Shown in pieces: positions 8,355 to 17,068 of a DNA stretch of 64,000 nt. The position numbers and the translations under genes were made by a program. Numbering within the stretch: the first letter of the stretch is position 1; the number at the start of each line of letters is the position of its first letter. The notes beneath the pieces were generated by a model, which saw nothing but the letters and a program-made list of their open reading frames with translations, did no database searches and was not told where the DNA came from. This DNA is from Clostridioides difficile_A. GTDB taxonomy: Bacteria; Bacillota; Clostridia; Peptostreptococcales; Peptostreptococcaceae. The DNA is taken from NCBI GenBank assembly GCA_945909635.1, contig OX246690.1:744001-808000 (forward strand), given 5' to 3'.

Positions 8355-9731
8355 TTGAAAACAATAGTTAGAAGACTTATTCTCTACGCAGATGGAATGC
8401 GACCTACCCAAATAATGGTATCTGGGTTTGCAGCGATTATTGTAATTGGAGCATTGTTGTTGACACTCCCGATAGCGTCGCAGAGTAGAGAAAGTATAGG
8501 GTTATTGAATGCTCTATTTACGGCTACCTCAGCGGTTTGTGTCACTGGTCTAGTTATGGTAGATACGGCAACTTATTGGAGTTTATTTGGACAGATAGTT
8601 ATAATAACGTTGATACAAATTGGTGGACTTGGATTTATGACTGTAGCCACAATGTTTTCACTTATGGCACGAAAAAAAATACAACTAAGAGAAAGGTTAT
8701 TAATACAAGAATCACTGAATCAAGCTGATTTGTCAGGTCTTGTAAAACTTACAAGATTTGTATTAATAATAACCATAACAATAGAAGGAATAGGTGCATT
8801 GATTTTATCAACTGTCTTTATTCCGCAATTTGGTTTATCTAGAGGAATATGGTATAGTGTATTTCACGCAATATCAGCGTTTTGTAATGCCGGATTTGAT
8901 TTGATGGGAAGTGTAAGTGGACCATTTACATCACTAAATTCATATGTAAATAACTTCACAATATCAATGACTATTTCTACACTTATAGTGTTTGGGGGGC
9001 TAGGATTCCCAGTCGTGCTTGATATTGTAAGAAAAAGAAGATTATCAAAATTAAATGTGCATTCTAAAGTTGTCTTATTTTCAACTGCGACACTTATTAT
9101 AGTAGGTGCATTATTCATTTTTATTATAGAATTTAATCAAAAAGCCACTATGGCGGACTTGCCTTTAAAGGGAAAAGTATTATCAGCAATATTTCAATCA
9201 GTAACGGCAAGAACTGCTGGATTTAATACACTTGATTTAGCTACTTTACAAGAAAGTAGTATATTTATAATGATAATTTTGATGTTTATTGGAGCATCAC
9301 CTGCATCTACTGGTGGAGGTATAAAAACTACAACACTGGCTGTTTTGATAATTACTGTTAGAAGTTTTCTATCAGGAAAATCAGATATAGAAGCCTTTGA
9401 AAGAAGATTAGCTCCAGCAACTATAAAAAAATCTCTGGGTATATTTGTAATTAGTATATCAGCAGTTATTTTTGGAACTTTGATTATTTCAATAACTCAG
9501 CCTAATTTTACATTAGTTCAATCAGCATTTGAGGTTACATCAGCACTTGCTACAGTAGGTTCAAGTTTAGCTGGAAGTCCAAACCTAAATGCTTTAGGAA
9601 AGATTATAATAATAATCTTTATGTTTATGGGTAGAGTTGGTTCTCTTACTTTATTTATGGCAATACTTTCTGGAGGTAGAAGAAAGAGCCAACCAGTCAG
9701 ATACGCAGAAGGTAAGATTATGGTTGGTTAA
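8355..9731 (+). CDS. ktrB: Potassium uptake protein, TrkH/KtrB family (membrane subunit)
   Basis: A 458-residue integral membrane subunit of a Ktr-type potassium channel/transporter. It contains the four pore-loop (P-loop) repeats of the family, each with a filter-like glycine segment (SAVCVTGL near 60, SAFCNAGFD, TARTAGFNT and SALATVGSS), between paired membrane helices. Potassium enters through the pore under control of a cytoplasmic KtrA ring. The start is a TTG at 8355, supported by AAGGAGGT 11 bases upstream. The partner KtrA gene follows after 192 bases. Confidence 0.9.
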   Translation: MKTIVRRLILYADGMRPTQIMVSGFAAIIVIGALLLTLPIASQSRESIGLLNALFTATSAVCVTGLVMVDTATYWSLFGQIVIITLIQIGGLGFMTVATMFSLMARKKIQLRERLLIQESLNQADLSGLVKLTRFVLIITITIEGIGALILSTVFIPQFGLSRGIWYSVFHAISAFCNAGFDLMGSVSGPFTSLNSYVNNFTISMTISTLIVFGGLGFPVVLDIVRKRRLSKLNVHSKVVLFSTATLIIVGALFIFIIEFNQKATMADLPLKGKVLSAIFQSVTARTAGFNTLDLATLQESSIFIMIILMFIGASPASTGGGIKTTTLAVLIITVRSFLSGKSDIEAFERRLAPATIKKSLGIFVISISAVIFGTLIISITQPNFTLVQSAFEVTSALATVGSSLAGSPNLNALGKIIIIIFMFMGRVGSLTLFMAILSGGRRKSQPVRYAEGKIMVG

Positions 9732-9923
9732 AATATAAATTTATTAATAAAGTAATGGAATTAGATATAGTAGTGTGAACAAATAAGTTTGATTAATAAA
9801 TAAAACATAAATTAAATTAATATATGTATATATAAAAATTATACGTTATATATAAAATTTATATGCATAATAAGTAATTTAAATGATATTATACAAATTG
9901 TGTATTAGGGAGGAAGTTTCGAG

Positions 9924-10595
9924 ATGAAGCAATATATAGTCATTGGGTGTGGGAGATTTGGAAGCTCTGTTGCATCTACTATGCATCTTTTAGGACATCA
10001 AGTAATGGCAATAGACAAAAATGAAGATTCAGTTCAAAGTGTATCTGATAAGGTAACTCACTCACTTATAGTAGATGTTACTGATGAACAAGCATTAAGA
10101 TCATTAGGTTTAGGTAACTTTGATGTGGCAGTAGTTGCAATAGGTTCTGATATAAGAGCATCTATAATGGCGACTCTTATAGCTAAAGAGATGGGTGTAG
10201 AGCTGATAATATGTAAGGCAAAGGATGAATTACAAGCTAAAGTACTTTATAAAATTGGTGCAGATAGAGTTGTATTCCCAGAAAGAGATATGGGAGTAAG
10301 AGTTGCACACAATTTAGTTTCTGATAACATATTAGACCATATAGAGCTTGACCCAGAGTACTCAATTGTTGAAATCGTAACTCCAAATGGTTGGGTTGGT
10401 AAGACTTTAGTAGAGCTTGAATTAAGAGCTAGATATGAGATAACTGTACTTGCTATAAAAACAGGTAAAAATATAAATGTTACACCTTCTCCAGATGAAG
10501 AACTTACAGCTGGAAGCATTCTAGTTATAATTGGTCAAAATACTAGTATAACAGCCATAACATCTGGAAATAAGGGGATAATTAGAAGAAGATAA
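9924..10595 (+). CDS. ktrA: Potassium uptake regulatory protein KtrA/TrkA
   Basis: A 223-residue cytoplasmic RCK protein. An N-terminal nucleotide-binding Rossmann domain (IGCGRFGSSVA, acidic loop AIDKNE) is followed by an RCK_C domain (residues about 135-220). It gates KtrB. In the family the first domain binds ATP/ADP or NAD(H) and the second binds cyclic di-AMP in firmicutes, so this pair is probably controlled by c-di-AMP. GGGAGGAAG lies 9 bases before the ATG. The 192-base gap from ktrB has no strong terminator, so co-transcription is possible. Confidence 0.9.
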   Translation: MKQYIVIGCGRFGSSVASTMHLLGHQVMAIDKNEDSVQSVSDKVTHSLIVDVTDEQALRSLGLGNFDVAVVAIGSDIRASIMATLIAKEMGVELIICKAKDELQAKVLYKIGADRVVFPERDMGVRVAHNLVSDNILDHIELDPEYSIVEIVTPNGWVGKTLVELELRARYEITVLAIKTGKNINVTPSPDEELTAGSILVIIGQNTSITAITSGNKGIIRRR

Positions 10596-10633
10596 TTTAT
10601 TATTTAATATATATTTAATTGCAATAAAAGTAG

Positions 10634-10680
10634 ATAGTATCATATAATTATGAATAGTTATATGATACTATTTTTATTTA
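10634..10680 (+). terminator. Terminator after ktrA
   Basis: Perfect 14-bp stem ATAGTATCATATAA / TTATATGATACTAT with a 10-base loop, followed by TTTTATTT. Confidence 0.9.
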
Positions 10681-10728
10681 ATCAAAAGTAGGATTTGGAA
10701 GAGTATGATTTTAATTAAAAGTAAAGTA

Positions 10729-10766
10729 AGGAGGTTATGCTAAGATAAGTTTAGCATTTAGATAAA
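10729..10766 (+). promoter_or_regulatory. Ribosome binding site separated from its start by a hairpin
   Basis: A strong AAGGAGG ends at 10734, 32 bases before the only usable ATG (10767). Between them sits the stem ATGCTAA (10737-10743) / TTAGCAT (10751-10757). Folding it removes 21 bases and brings the site to about 11 bases from the start. The same ATG (10737) opens a three-codon reading frame ending in TAA, which could instead act as a leader peptide. Confidence 0.55.
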
Positions 10767-11564
10767 ATGATTACGAATATAAGCAGTAAGGATAATGAAA
10801 AGTTAAAGTATACAAAAGCACTATTGAAGTCAAAAAACAGAAATAAAGAATCAAAGTTCATAATAGAAGGATATAGAATAGTAGTACTTGCACTTGAATG
10901 TGGGGCAAGTCTTGATTATGTATTTATCAATGATGACTTTGAAAATAAGAAGGAACATGTGGAACTATTAGAAGATTTAGATAAAAAACATACAAAGATA
11001 TATAAGACTAGTAATAAAAACTTTAAGGAACTTATAGATACAGAAAACACCCAAGGTATAATAGGTGTGGTTTCATTTAAAGAAAAAAATTTAAAAGAAA
11101 ATATAAATAACAAAGATAAATTTGTGTTAATTTTGGACAGAATACAGGACCCAGGAAATATGGGAACTATAATAAGAACTGCTGATTCTGCTGGAGTGGA
11201 TGCCATAATAGCACTAAAGGGATGTGTTGATATATATAATCCAAAGGTAATTAGGTCGACTATGGGCTCTATTTTTGATATGAATATAATTAATGCCTCT
11301 CAAGATGATACTGTGGATATGATTAAATCATTGGGTTTTAATATAGTTTCAAGCTATCTAAATACAGATAATTTTTATGATAAAATAGATTATGGTTCAA
11401 AAGTTGCTTTGGTGATAGGAAATGAAGCTAATGGAATAAATGAAGAACTTGTATCAAAGTCTGATATTTTGGTTAAGATACCTATATATGGTAAAGCTGA
11501 GTCGTTAAATGCAGCAATAAGCTCTGCTATATTGATGTATGAAATAAAAAAATACTTGATTTAA
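10767..11564 (+). CDS. TrmH/SpoU-family RNA 2'-O-ribose methyltransferase
   Basis: A 265-residue protein. Residues 1-95 form the SpoU substrate-binding domain. Residues about 110-262 form the trefoil-knot SPOUT domain with the three family motifs: DRIQDPGNMGTIIRTA (motif 1), ALVIGNEANGI (motif 2) and PIYGKAESLNAAISSAI (motif 3). It uses S-adenosylmethionine to methylate a ribose in rRNA or tRNA. The RlmB or TsnR-like target cannot be decided from sequence. In many clostridia and bacilli this gene sits directly before pheST, as here. Confidence 0.88.
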   Translation: MITNISSKDNEKLKYTKALLKSKNRNKESKFIIEGYRIVVLALECGASLDYVFINDDFENKKEHVELLEDLDKKHTKIYKTSNKNFKELIDTENTQGIIGVVSFKEKNLKENINNKDKFVLILDRIQDPGNMGTIIRTADSAGVDAIIALKGCVDIYNPKVIRSTMGSIFDMNIINASQDDTVDMIKSLGFNIVSSYLNTDNFYDKIDYGSKVALVIGNEANGINEELVSKSDILVKIPIYGKAESLNAAISSAILMYEIKKYLI

Positions 11565-11769
11565 TGTATTGTAATAAATATAATGTCATGTTATAATCTT
11601 GAATTAAATAGTAGAATATCAAAAATAGTCAATATATTTAAAAAAATAATTGAATTAATTATGTATTAGATGTATATTAAAAATAGTCACATAATTTGAA
11701 TGGAAATGATATAATACTAAAATAAACAATATAATATTGTAGATACAATGAAAGAGGAAAGTATTTTGA

Positions 11770-11997
11770 TTAAACTTAGTAAAGAGATAAACACCTAGGC
11801 TGGGAGTGTTTTCTAAGAGGTCAGGAGAAGTTCCCTCTGGAGTAACAGAGCTGAAACTTGATAGTAGGCTTTGACGTGAAAAACGCGTTAAGTTTGTTAG
11901 AGGTGGTTTGATGATTTTTTAATTGTTAAACTACTAGGGTGGTACCGCGAAACTATAGCCTTTCGTCCCTAGACAGGGATTGAGGGGCTTTTTTTAT
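11770..11997 (+). ncRNA. T-box riboswitch controlling pheS-pheT
   Basis: The T-box sequence AGGGTGGTACCGCG is at 11936-11949, followed by the terminator stem GCCTTTCGTCCCT / AGGGATTGAGGGGC and a run of T (to about 11997). Upstream, AAACTTAG pairs with TTAAGTTT (about 11888-11895) as the base of stem I, with AGAGATA (GA-type motif) just inside it. Uncharged tRNA-Phe would stabilise the antiterminator. I could not fix the specifier codon: TTT (11870-11872) lies in a plausible loop and TTC (11831-11833) lies in an apical hairpin. Confidence 0.9.
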
Positions 11998-12022
11998 ACA
12001 AAAAAACGAAAGGGTGATATGT

Positions 12023-13042
12023 GTGCAAGAAAAATTACTTGCTTTACGTGAAGCAGCTTTAGCTGAAATAAAAGAGGCACAAAGCATAGAAAGTGTAGAA
12101 AGTTTAAGAGTTAAGTATTTAGGAAAAAAAGGTGAGATAACTGCCATACTTAAAGAGATGGGAAAATTATCTGCTGAAGAAAGACCAGTAGTTGGTAAGG
12201 TTGCTAATGATGTAAGAGAGAATATTGAACTTAGCATAAATTCTAAGAAAGAAGAATTAAATGCTATTGAAAAAGAAAGAAAATTAAAAGAAGAAGTAAT
12301 AGATGTTACTCAACCAGGAAAAATTCTAAAGGTTGGAAAGAGACATCCAATAACTCAAATCATAGATGAAGTAACAGACATATTTATTGGAATGGGATTC
12401 TCTGTAGCAGAAGGGCCAGAAGTTGAGACTGTTGATAATAACTTTGATGCTTTAAATGCTCCTAAAGACCATCCATCAAGAGATATGAGTGATACATTCT
12501 ATATGAATGATGGTGTATTACTTAGAACTCAAACATCTCCAGTTCAAGTAAGAACTATGAGAAGTCAAGAGTTGCCAATAAAAGTAATTGCACCAGGTAG
12601 ATGCTTTAGATCAGATTCGCCAGATGCAACACATTCACCAATGTTCCATCAGATAGAAGGGCTTGTTGTTGGGAAAGATGTTACTATGGCAGAATTTAAA
12701 GGAACTATGGATATCTTCGTTGAAAAATTGTTTGGTTCTGATATCAAAACGAAGTTTAGACCTCACAACTTCCCATTTACAGAGCCAAGTGCAGAAGTTG
12801 ATGTTACTTGTTTCAAATGTGGTGGTAAAGGTTGCCCAATGTGTAAGTATGAAGGTTGGATAGAAATATTAGGTTCAGGTATGGTTCATCCAAACGTTCT
12901 TAGAAATTGTGGAATAGACCCAGAGGTTTACAGTGGATTTGCATTTGGAGTTGGGGTTGAAAGACTTGCAATGCTTAAATATGAAATAGATGATATTAGA
13001 TTATTATTCGAAAATGATATGAGATTCTTAAATCAATTTTAA
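12023..13042 (+). CDS. pheS: Phenylalanyl-tRNA synthetase alpha subunit
   Basis: A 339-residue class II synthetase subunit that forms an alpha2beta2 enzyme charging tRNA-Phe. The N-terminal coiled coil (residues 1-85) contacts tRNA. The catalytic domain carries motif 2 (GRCFRSDSPDATHSPMFHQIEG) and motif 3 (GFAFGVGVERLAML). I chose the GTG at 12023, giving the usual length; the in-frame GTG at 12014 is part of the ribosome binding site AAAGGGTGA. pheT follows after 16 bases. Expression is set by the upstream T-box. Confidence 0.97.
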   Translation: MQEKLLALREAALAEIKEAQSIESVESLRVKYLGKKGEITAILKEMGKLSAEERPVVGKVANDVRENIELSINSKKEELNAIEKERKLKEEVIDVTQPGKILKVGKRHPITQIIDEVTDIFIGMGFSVAEGPEVETVDNNFDALNAPKDHPSRDMSDTFYMNDGVLLRTQTSPVQVRTMRSQELPIKVIAPGRCFRSDSPDATHSPMFHQIEGLVVGKDVTMAEFKGTMDIFVEKLFGSDIKTKFRPHNFPFTEPSAEVDVTCFKCGGKGCPMCKYEGWIEILGSGMVHPNVLRNCGIDPEVYSGFAFGVGVERLAMLKYEIDDIRLLFENDMRFLNQF

Positions 13043-13058
13043 TTAGGAGGGTATGTAG

Positions 13059-15452
13059 ATGTTAGTATCTTTAAAATGGCTTAGAGACTATGTTGATATA
13101 GACATGGATGTAAAAGAGTTCGCTGATAAAATGACAATGACAGGAACTAAAGTTGAAACAATAGATTATTATGGTGAAGAGATAGAAAATATATTGGTTG
13201 GAAAGATTTTAGAAATAAAACAACATCCAAATGCTGATAAGTTAGTTATAACTAAGGTAGATATTGGAGATAAAGTTGTTCAAATAGTTACAGGAGCTAC
13301 AAATATATCAGAAGGAGATTATATTCCAGTAGCTGTAAATGGTTCTAAATTACCTGGAGGAGTTGAAATCAAACAAACTGACTTCAGAGGTGAATTATCA
13401 GATGGTATGATGTGTTCAGCAGCTGAATTAGGCATAGATGAACATTACATTGAAGAGTACAAAAGAGGTGGTATATATATTTTAGACCACGAAGATTCAT
13501 ATGAAGTGGGAAAAGATATAAAAGATGTTTTAGGATTAAAAGATGCTTTAATAGATTTTGAATTAACTTCAAATAGACCTGACTGCAAATGTATGATAGG
13601 TATAGCTAGAGAAGCAGCTGCAACTATAGGAACAAAAGTAAAATATCCTGAAATTGAAGTAAAAGAAAGTGATGAAGAGATAGACTTCAAAGTTGAAATA
13701 GACAATCCAGATTTATGTAGAAGATATGTTGCTAGAATGGTTACAGATGTAAAAATAGAACCTTCTCCATATTGGATGCAAAGAAGACTTACAGAAGCAG
13801 GTGTAAGACCTATAAGTAACATAGTTGATATAACAAACTTCGTAATGTTAGAGCTTGGTCAACCACTTCATGCTTTTGATATAAATCAAGTAGAGACTGG
13901 AAGAATAGTAGTAAGAACTGCTAAAGATGGAGAAAAACTTGTAACATTAGATGATGTTGAAAGAACATTAGATAAAGATGTGCTAGTTATAACAAATGGA
14001 GAAAAATCGCTTGGTATAGCTGGTGTAATGGGTGGTGCTAACTCAGAAATAACTAACAGTACAAAGACTGTACTTTTCGAGAGTGCTAATTTCAAACCAG
14101 AAAACATAAGAATGACAGCTAAAAAAGTTGGAATTAGATCAGAAGCATCTTCAAGAAATGAAAAAGATTTAGACCCTAATATTGCAGAGATAGCAGCAAA
14201 TAGAGCTGTACAACTTGTTGAGATGTTAGGAGCAGGTAAAGTTTTAAAAGGTGTTGTAGATGTATATCCAAATAAACCAGAGCCTAAAAAATTGGTAGTA
14301 AATCCTCAAAGAATTAATCATCTTCTAGGTGTAGATGTACCAATGGAACAGTTTGTGGGAATTTTAGAATCATTAGAATTTAAATGTAATTTAATAGCTA
14401 ATGATAAATTAGAAATAGATGTACCAAGTTTTAGAACAGATATGGAGCAAGAAGCTGATGTATGGGAAGAAATAGCTAGAATTTATGGATTTGAAAACAT
14501 ACCTTCTGTACAATTAGAAGGAAATACAACAGCAGGAATCAAAACTTCAAAACAAAAATTCATGGACTCTTTAAAAGATAATTCAACAGCTGTAGGATTA
14601 AACGAAATATTAACATATTCATTTGTAAGCCCTAAGGGAGTAGATAAGATAAGAGTACCAGAAGGTAATGCTAAGAGAAACTTTGTTAAATTACTTAACC
14701 CATTAGGAGAAGAAACTTCTGTAATGAGAACTACTTTAATACCAAACATGTTAGATGTTTTATCAACTAATGTATCTCATAAAATAGAAGAAGTATATGC
14801 ATTTGAGTGTGGACATATATTCATACCACAAGATTCAGAGTTACCTAAAGAAGAAAATAGAATGTGTGTAGGTATGTATGGTAAAGATGTTGATTTCTTT
14901 GCATTAAAAGGTGCTATAGAAACAATACTTGTAAATGTAGGATTTAAAGGATATGAAATTGAACCTCAAGATAATAATACTACCTTCCACCCTGGTAGAT
15001 GTGCTAAAATAGTGTATAATAATAAATATGTAGGTACATTAGGTGAATTGCATCCAGATGTTATAGAAAATTACAATCTAGGTCAAAGAGTTTATGTCGC
15101 TGAAATAGATATTGACTTTGTATTTGATAATTCTGATAGAACAAAGAATTATGTACCATTACCAAAATATCCATCTACATCAAGAGATATAGCTCTTATT
15201 GTTAAAGAGGATGTATTTGTAAAACAAATAGAAGATATAATAAAGGAAAATGGTCAAGGATTAGTAGAAAGTTACAAGTTATTTGACGTTTACAAAGGTT
15301 CTCAAATAGAGGCTGGATACAAGTCAATTGCATATTCAATAACTTATAGAAGTAAGGATAAAACTCTAACAGACGAAGATGTAGCTAAGGTGCATGATAA
15401 GATATTAAGTGAATTAAGCGAAAAATTGAATGCTAACTTAAGATCAAATTAA
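13059..15452 (+). CDS. pheT: Phenylalanyl-tRNA synthetase beta subunit
   Basis: A 797-residue non-catalytic partner of PheS. Visible domains are the N-terminal EMAP/YtpR-like tRNA-binding domain (about 40-150), the B3/B4 editing domain (about 210-380), the B5 domain (about 400-475), the core domain, and the C-terminal anticodon-binding FDX-ACB fold (about 705-797; YPSTSRDIALIVKEDV). It has the family's usual length. AGGAGG precedes the ATG, and it is co-transcribed with pheS. Confidence 0.97.
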   Translation: MLVSLKWLRDYVDIDMDVKEFADKMTMTGTKVETIDYYGEEIENILVGKILEIKQHPNADKLVITKVDIGDKVVQIVTGATNISEGDYIPVAVNGSKLPGGVEIKQTDFRGELSDGMMCSAAELGIDEHYIEEYKRGGIYILDHEDSYEVGKDIKDVLGLKDALIDFELTSNRPDCKCMIGIAREAAATIGTKVKYPEIEVKESDEEIDFKVEIDNPDLCRRYVARMVTDVKIEPSPYWMQRRLTEAGVRPISNIVDITNFVMLELGQPLHAFDINQVETGRIVVRTAKDGEKLVTLDDVERTLDKDVLVITNGEKSLGIAGVMGGANSEITNSTKTVLFESANFKPENIRMTAKKVGIRSEASSRNEKDLDPNIAEIAANRAVQLVEMLGAGKVLKGVVDVYPNKPEPKKLVVNPQRINHLLGVDVPMEQFVGILESLEFKCNLIANDKLEIDVPSFRTDMEQEADVWEEIARIYGFENIPSVQLEGNTTAGIKTSKQKFMDSLKDNSTAVGLNEILTYSFVSPKGVDKIRVPEGNAKRNFVKLLNPLGEETSVMRTTLIPNMLDVLSTNVSHKIEEVYAFECGHIFIPQDSELPKEENRMCVGMYGKDVDFFALKGAIETILVNVGFKGYEIEPQDNNTTFHPGRCAKIVYNNKYVGTLGELHPDVIENYNLGQRVYVAEIDIDFVFDNSDRTKNYVPLPKYPSTSRDIALIVKEDVFVKQIEDIIKENGQGLVESYKLFDVYKGSQIEAGYKSIAYSITYRSKDKTLTDEDVAKVHDKILSELSEKLNANLRSN

Positions 15453-15476
15453 CAACTAATGTCGGGGGAGGTTAGG

Positions 15477-16067
15477 ATGAACAAAGTAATGGTTAAAATC
15501 CATGGCGTTGAATATCCAATGGTTGGAGATAAGTCAGAGAAGTTTATGATTAGTATTGCTGATTTTGTTGACAAAGAAATGGATAAAATAACACGTCAAA
15601 ACCCGAAATTAAGCTTATCAGTTGCTGCGATATTAACTGCATTAAATATATCAGACCTTTTATTTGAATGTTCAGATGAGAATGAAAAGTTGATTAAAGC
15701 TAATGAAGAATTGAGTAAAAAGGTTGGGGCATCTAATGAAGAACTTCAATTAGAAATCAAGTCTCTAAAGCTTACAATAGCAGAAAAAGAAGCAGAAAGT
15801 CGTGAAACTGAGGCTAAGATGAAAGAGTTAATTGATATTATAGAAAATAAAAAGCAAGAAATATTCGAACTTAGTAATACGACAGAAGGTTCTAGAGCCG
15901 AGTTAGATGCTTATAAAAGCAAGATTGAGGAACTAAGTGCTCAACTTGAAGAGGCAAATGAGAGAGCTACAATAGCTGAGAATTTAGCTTCTGAGTTTCA
16001 AAACAAAGCTTATGATTTACAGCTAAAATGTACAGGGTTAAATAATGATGAAAAAAATGTGAAATAA
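15477..16067 (+). CDS. zapA: Cell division protein ZapA with extended coiled coil
   Basis: A 196-residue protein. Residues 1-75 match ZapA (VKIHGVEYPM, FVDKEMDKI, LSVAAILTALNISD), which cross-links FtsZ filaments at the septum. A coiled coil of more than 100 residues follows, much longer than the roughly 90-residue Bacillus protein, as is common in clostridia. The start at 15477 follows GGGGGAGG by 7 bases; the ATG at 15459 lies upstream of that site. It is 24 bases after pheT and shares its transcript, and it is closed by a terminator. Confidence 0.85.
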   Translation: MNKVMVKIHGVEYPMVGDKSEKFMISIADFVDKEMDKITRQNPKLSLSVAAILTALNISDLLFECSDENEKLIKANEELSKKVGASNEELQLEIKSLKLTIAEKEAESRETEAKMKELIDIIENKKQEIFELSNTTEGSRAELDAYKSKIEELSAQLEEANERATIAENLASEFQNKAYDLQLKCTGLNNDEKNVK

Positions 16068-16080
16068 AATTAAAAGATTT

Positions 16081-16114
16081 GCTGTCTCTATTGTTTGTTG
16101 AGACAGCTTCTTTT
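16081..16114 (+). terminator. Terminator of the pheST-zapA operon
   Basis: Perfect GCTGTCTC / GAGACAGC stem with an 11-base loop, followed by TTCTTTT. Confidence 0.9.
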
Positions 16115-16228
16115 AATGTACAAATACAAATATTTATACAGATAAAAGTTTTTTTAATATTAATAAAAAATAGTATCTAAAATAATTTTGATTTGGTATC
16201 TATCATTAGAAAGTGAGATGTTTTATAT

Positions 16229-16909
16229 ATGACAAGCCAGAGCCAGATGTCTGAATCATTCTTCTTATGTTCTTTATTGGCAATAACAGGAGGATTTTTA
16301 GATATTTATACTTATGTAGTAAGAGGAAAGGTCTTCGCCAATGCACAGACTGGAAACATAGTTTTATTAGGGCTTAATATAGCAGAAGGGAATATAAAAA
16401 AATCTTTTTATTACTTGATTCCTATTTTGGCATTTATGTTAGGTGTATTTATAGCAGAGAAGATAAGAAAGTACTTTAAAGATAACTCTAAGATTCATTG
16501 GCGTCAAGTTATCATTATAATTGAAATGATTACAATACTTGTAGTTTCTTTTGTACCTAGAGGACGATTCAATATGTTTGTAAATGTTGCTATATCTTTT
16601 ATTTGTTCAATGCAGGTAGAGAGTTTTAGAAAAGTAAATGGAAACAGTTTTGCAACTACAATGTGTACTGGAAATTTAAGAAGTGCTACAGAAACATTAT
16701 TTCATTATATACAGACCAAGAATGTTTTTATGATAAAAAAGAGTTTGCAGTACTATGCAATTATTGTATTCTTTATATCTGGGGCTATTTTAGGAACTTT
16801 TTTTACAAAGATTTTTGTGGAAAAGTCAATCCTAGTATGTTTCTTTATTTTGGCAGTAGTCTTTGGAGTTATGTTTATCAATAAGGATGATTCATTTAAC
16901 GAAAACTAA
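16229..16909 (+). CDS. DUF1275 (YoaK-like) membrane protein
   Basis: A 226-residue integral membrane protein with about six hydrophobic helices. The N-terminal block (GGFLDIYTYVVRGKVFANAQTGN) and TTMCTGNLRSATE are the conserved motifs of the DUF1275/YoaK family. No biochemical function is established for it. The ribosome binding site is weak (GTGAGATG). The gene stands alone between two terminated units. Confidence 0.8.
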   Translation: MTSQSQMSESFFLCSLLAITGGFLDIYTYVVRGKVFANAQTGNIVLLGLNIAEGNIKKSFYYLIPILAFMLGVFIAEKIRKYFKDNSKIHWRQVIIIIEMITILVVSFVPRGRFNMFVNVAISFICSMQVESFRKVNGNSFATTMCTGNLRSATETLFHYIQTKNVFMIKKSLQYYAIIVFFISGAILGTFFTKIFVEKSILVCFFILAVVFGVMFINKDDSFNEN

Positions 16910-17068
16910 CTTAGTGTAAATTGATAAAAAATGAGTTATTATTTGATATACTGTATATGGTAAATAGTATATCAAGTTAAATATAGTAAGTAGTGTATAA
17001 ATTTAATGTAAGTGTGTGTGTTATAGATAATTATATTAATCTAATAAGTATAAATAGAGGAGAAAAAT

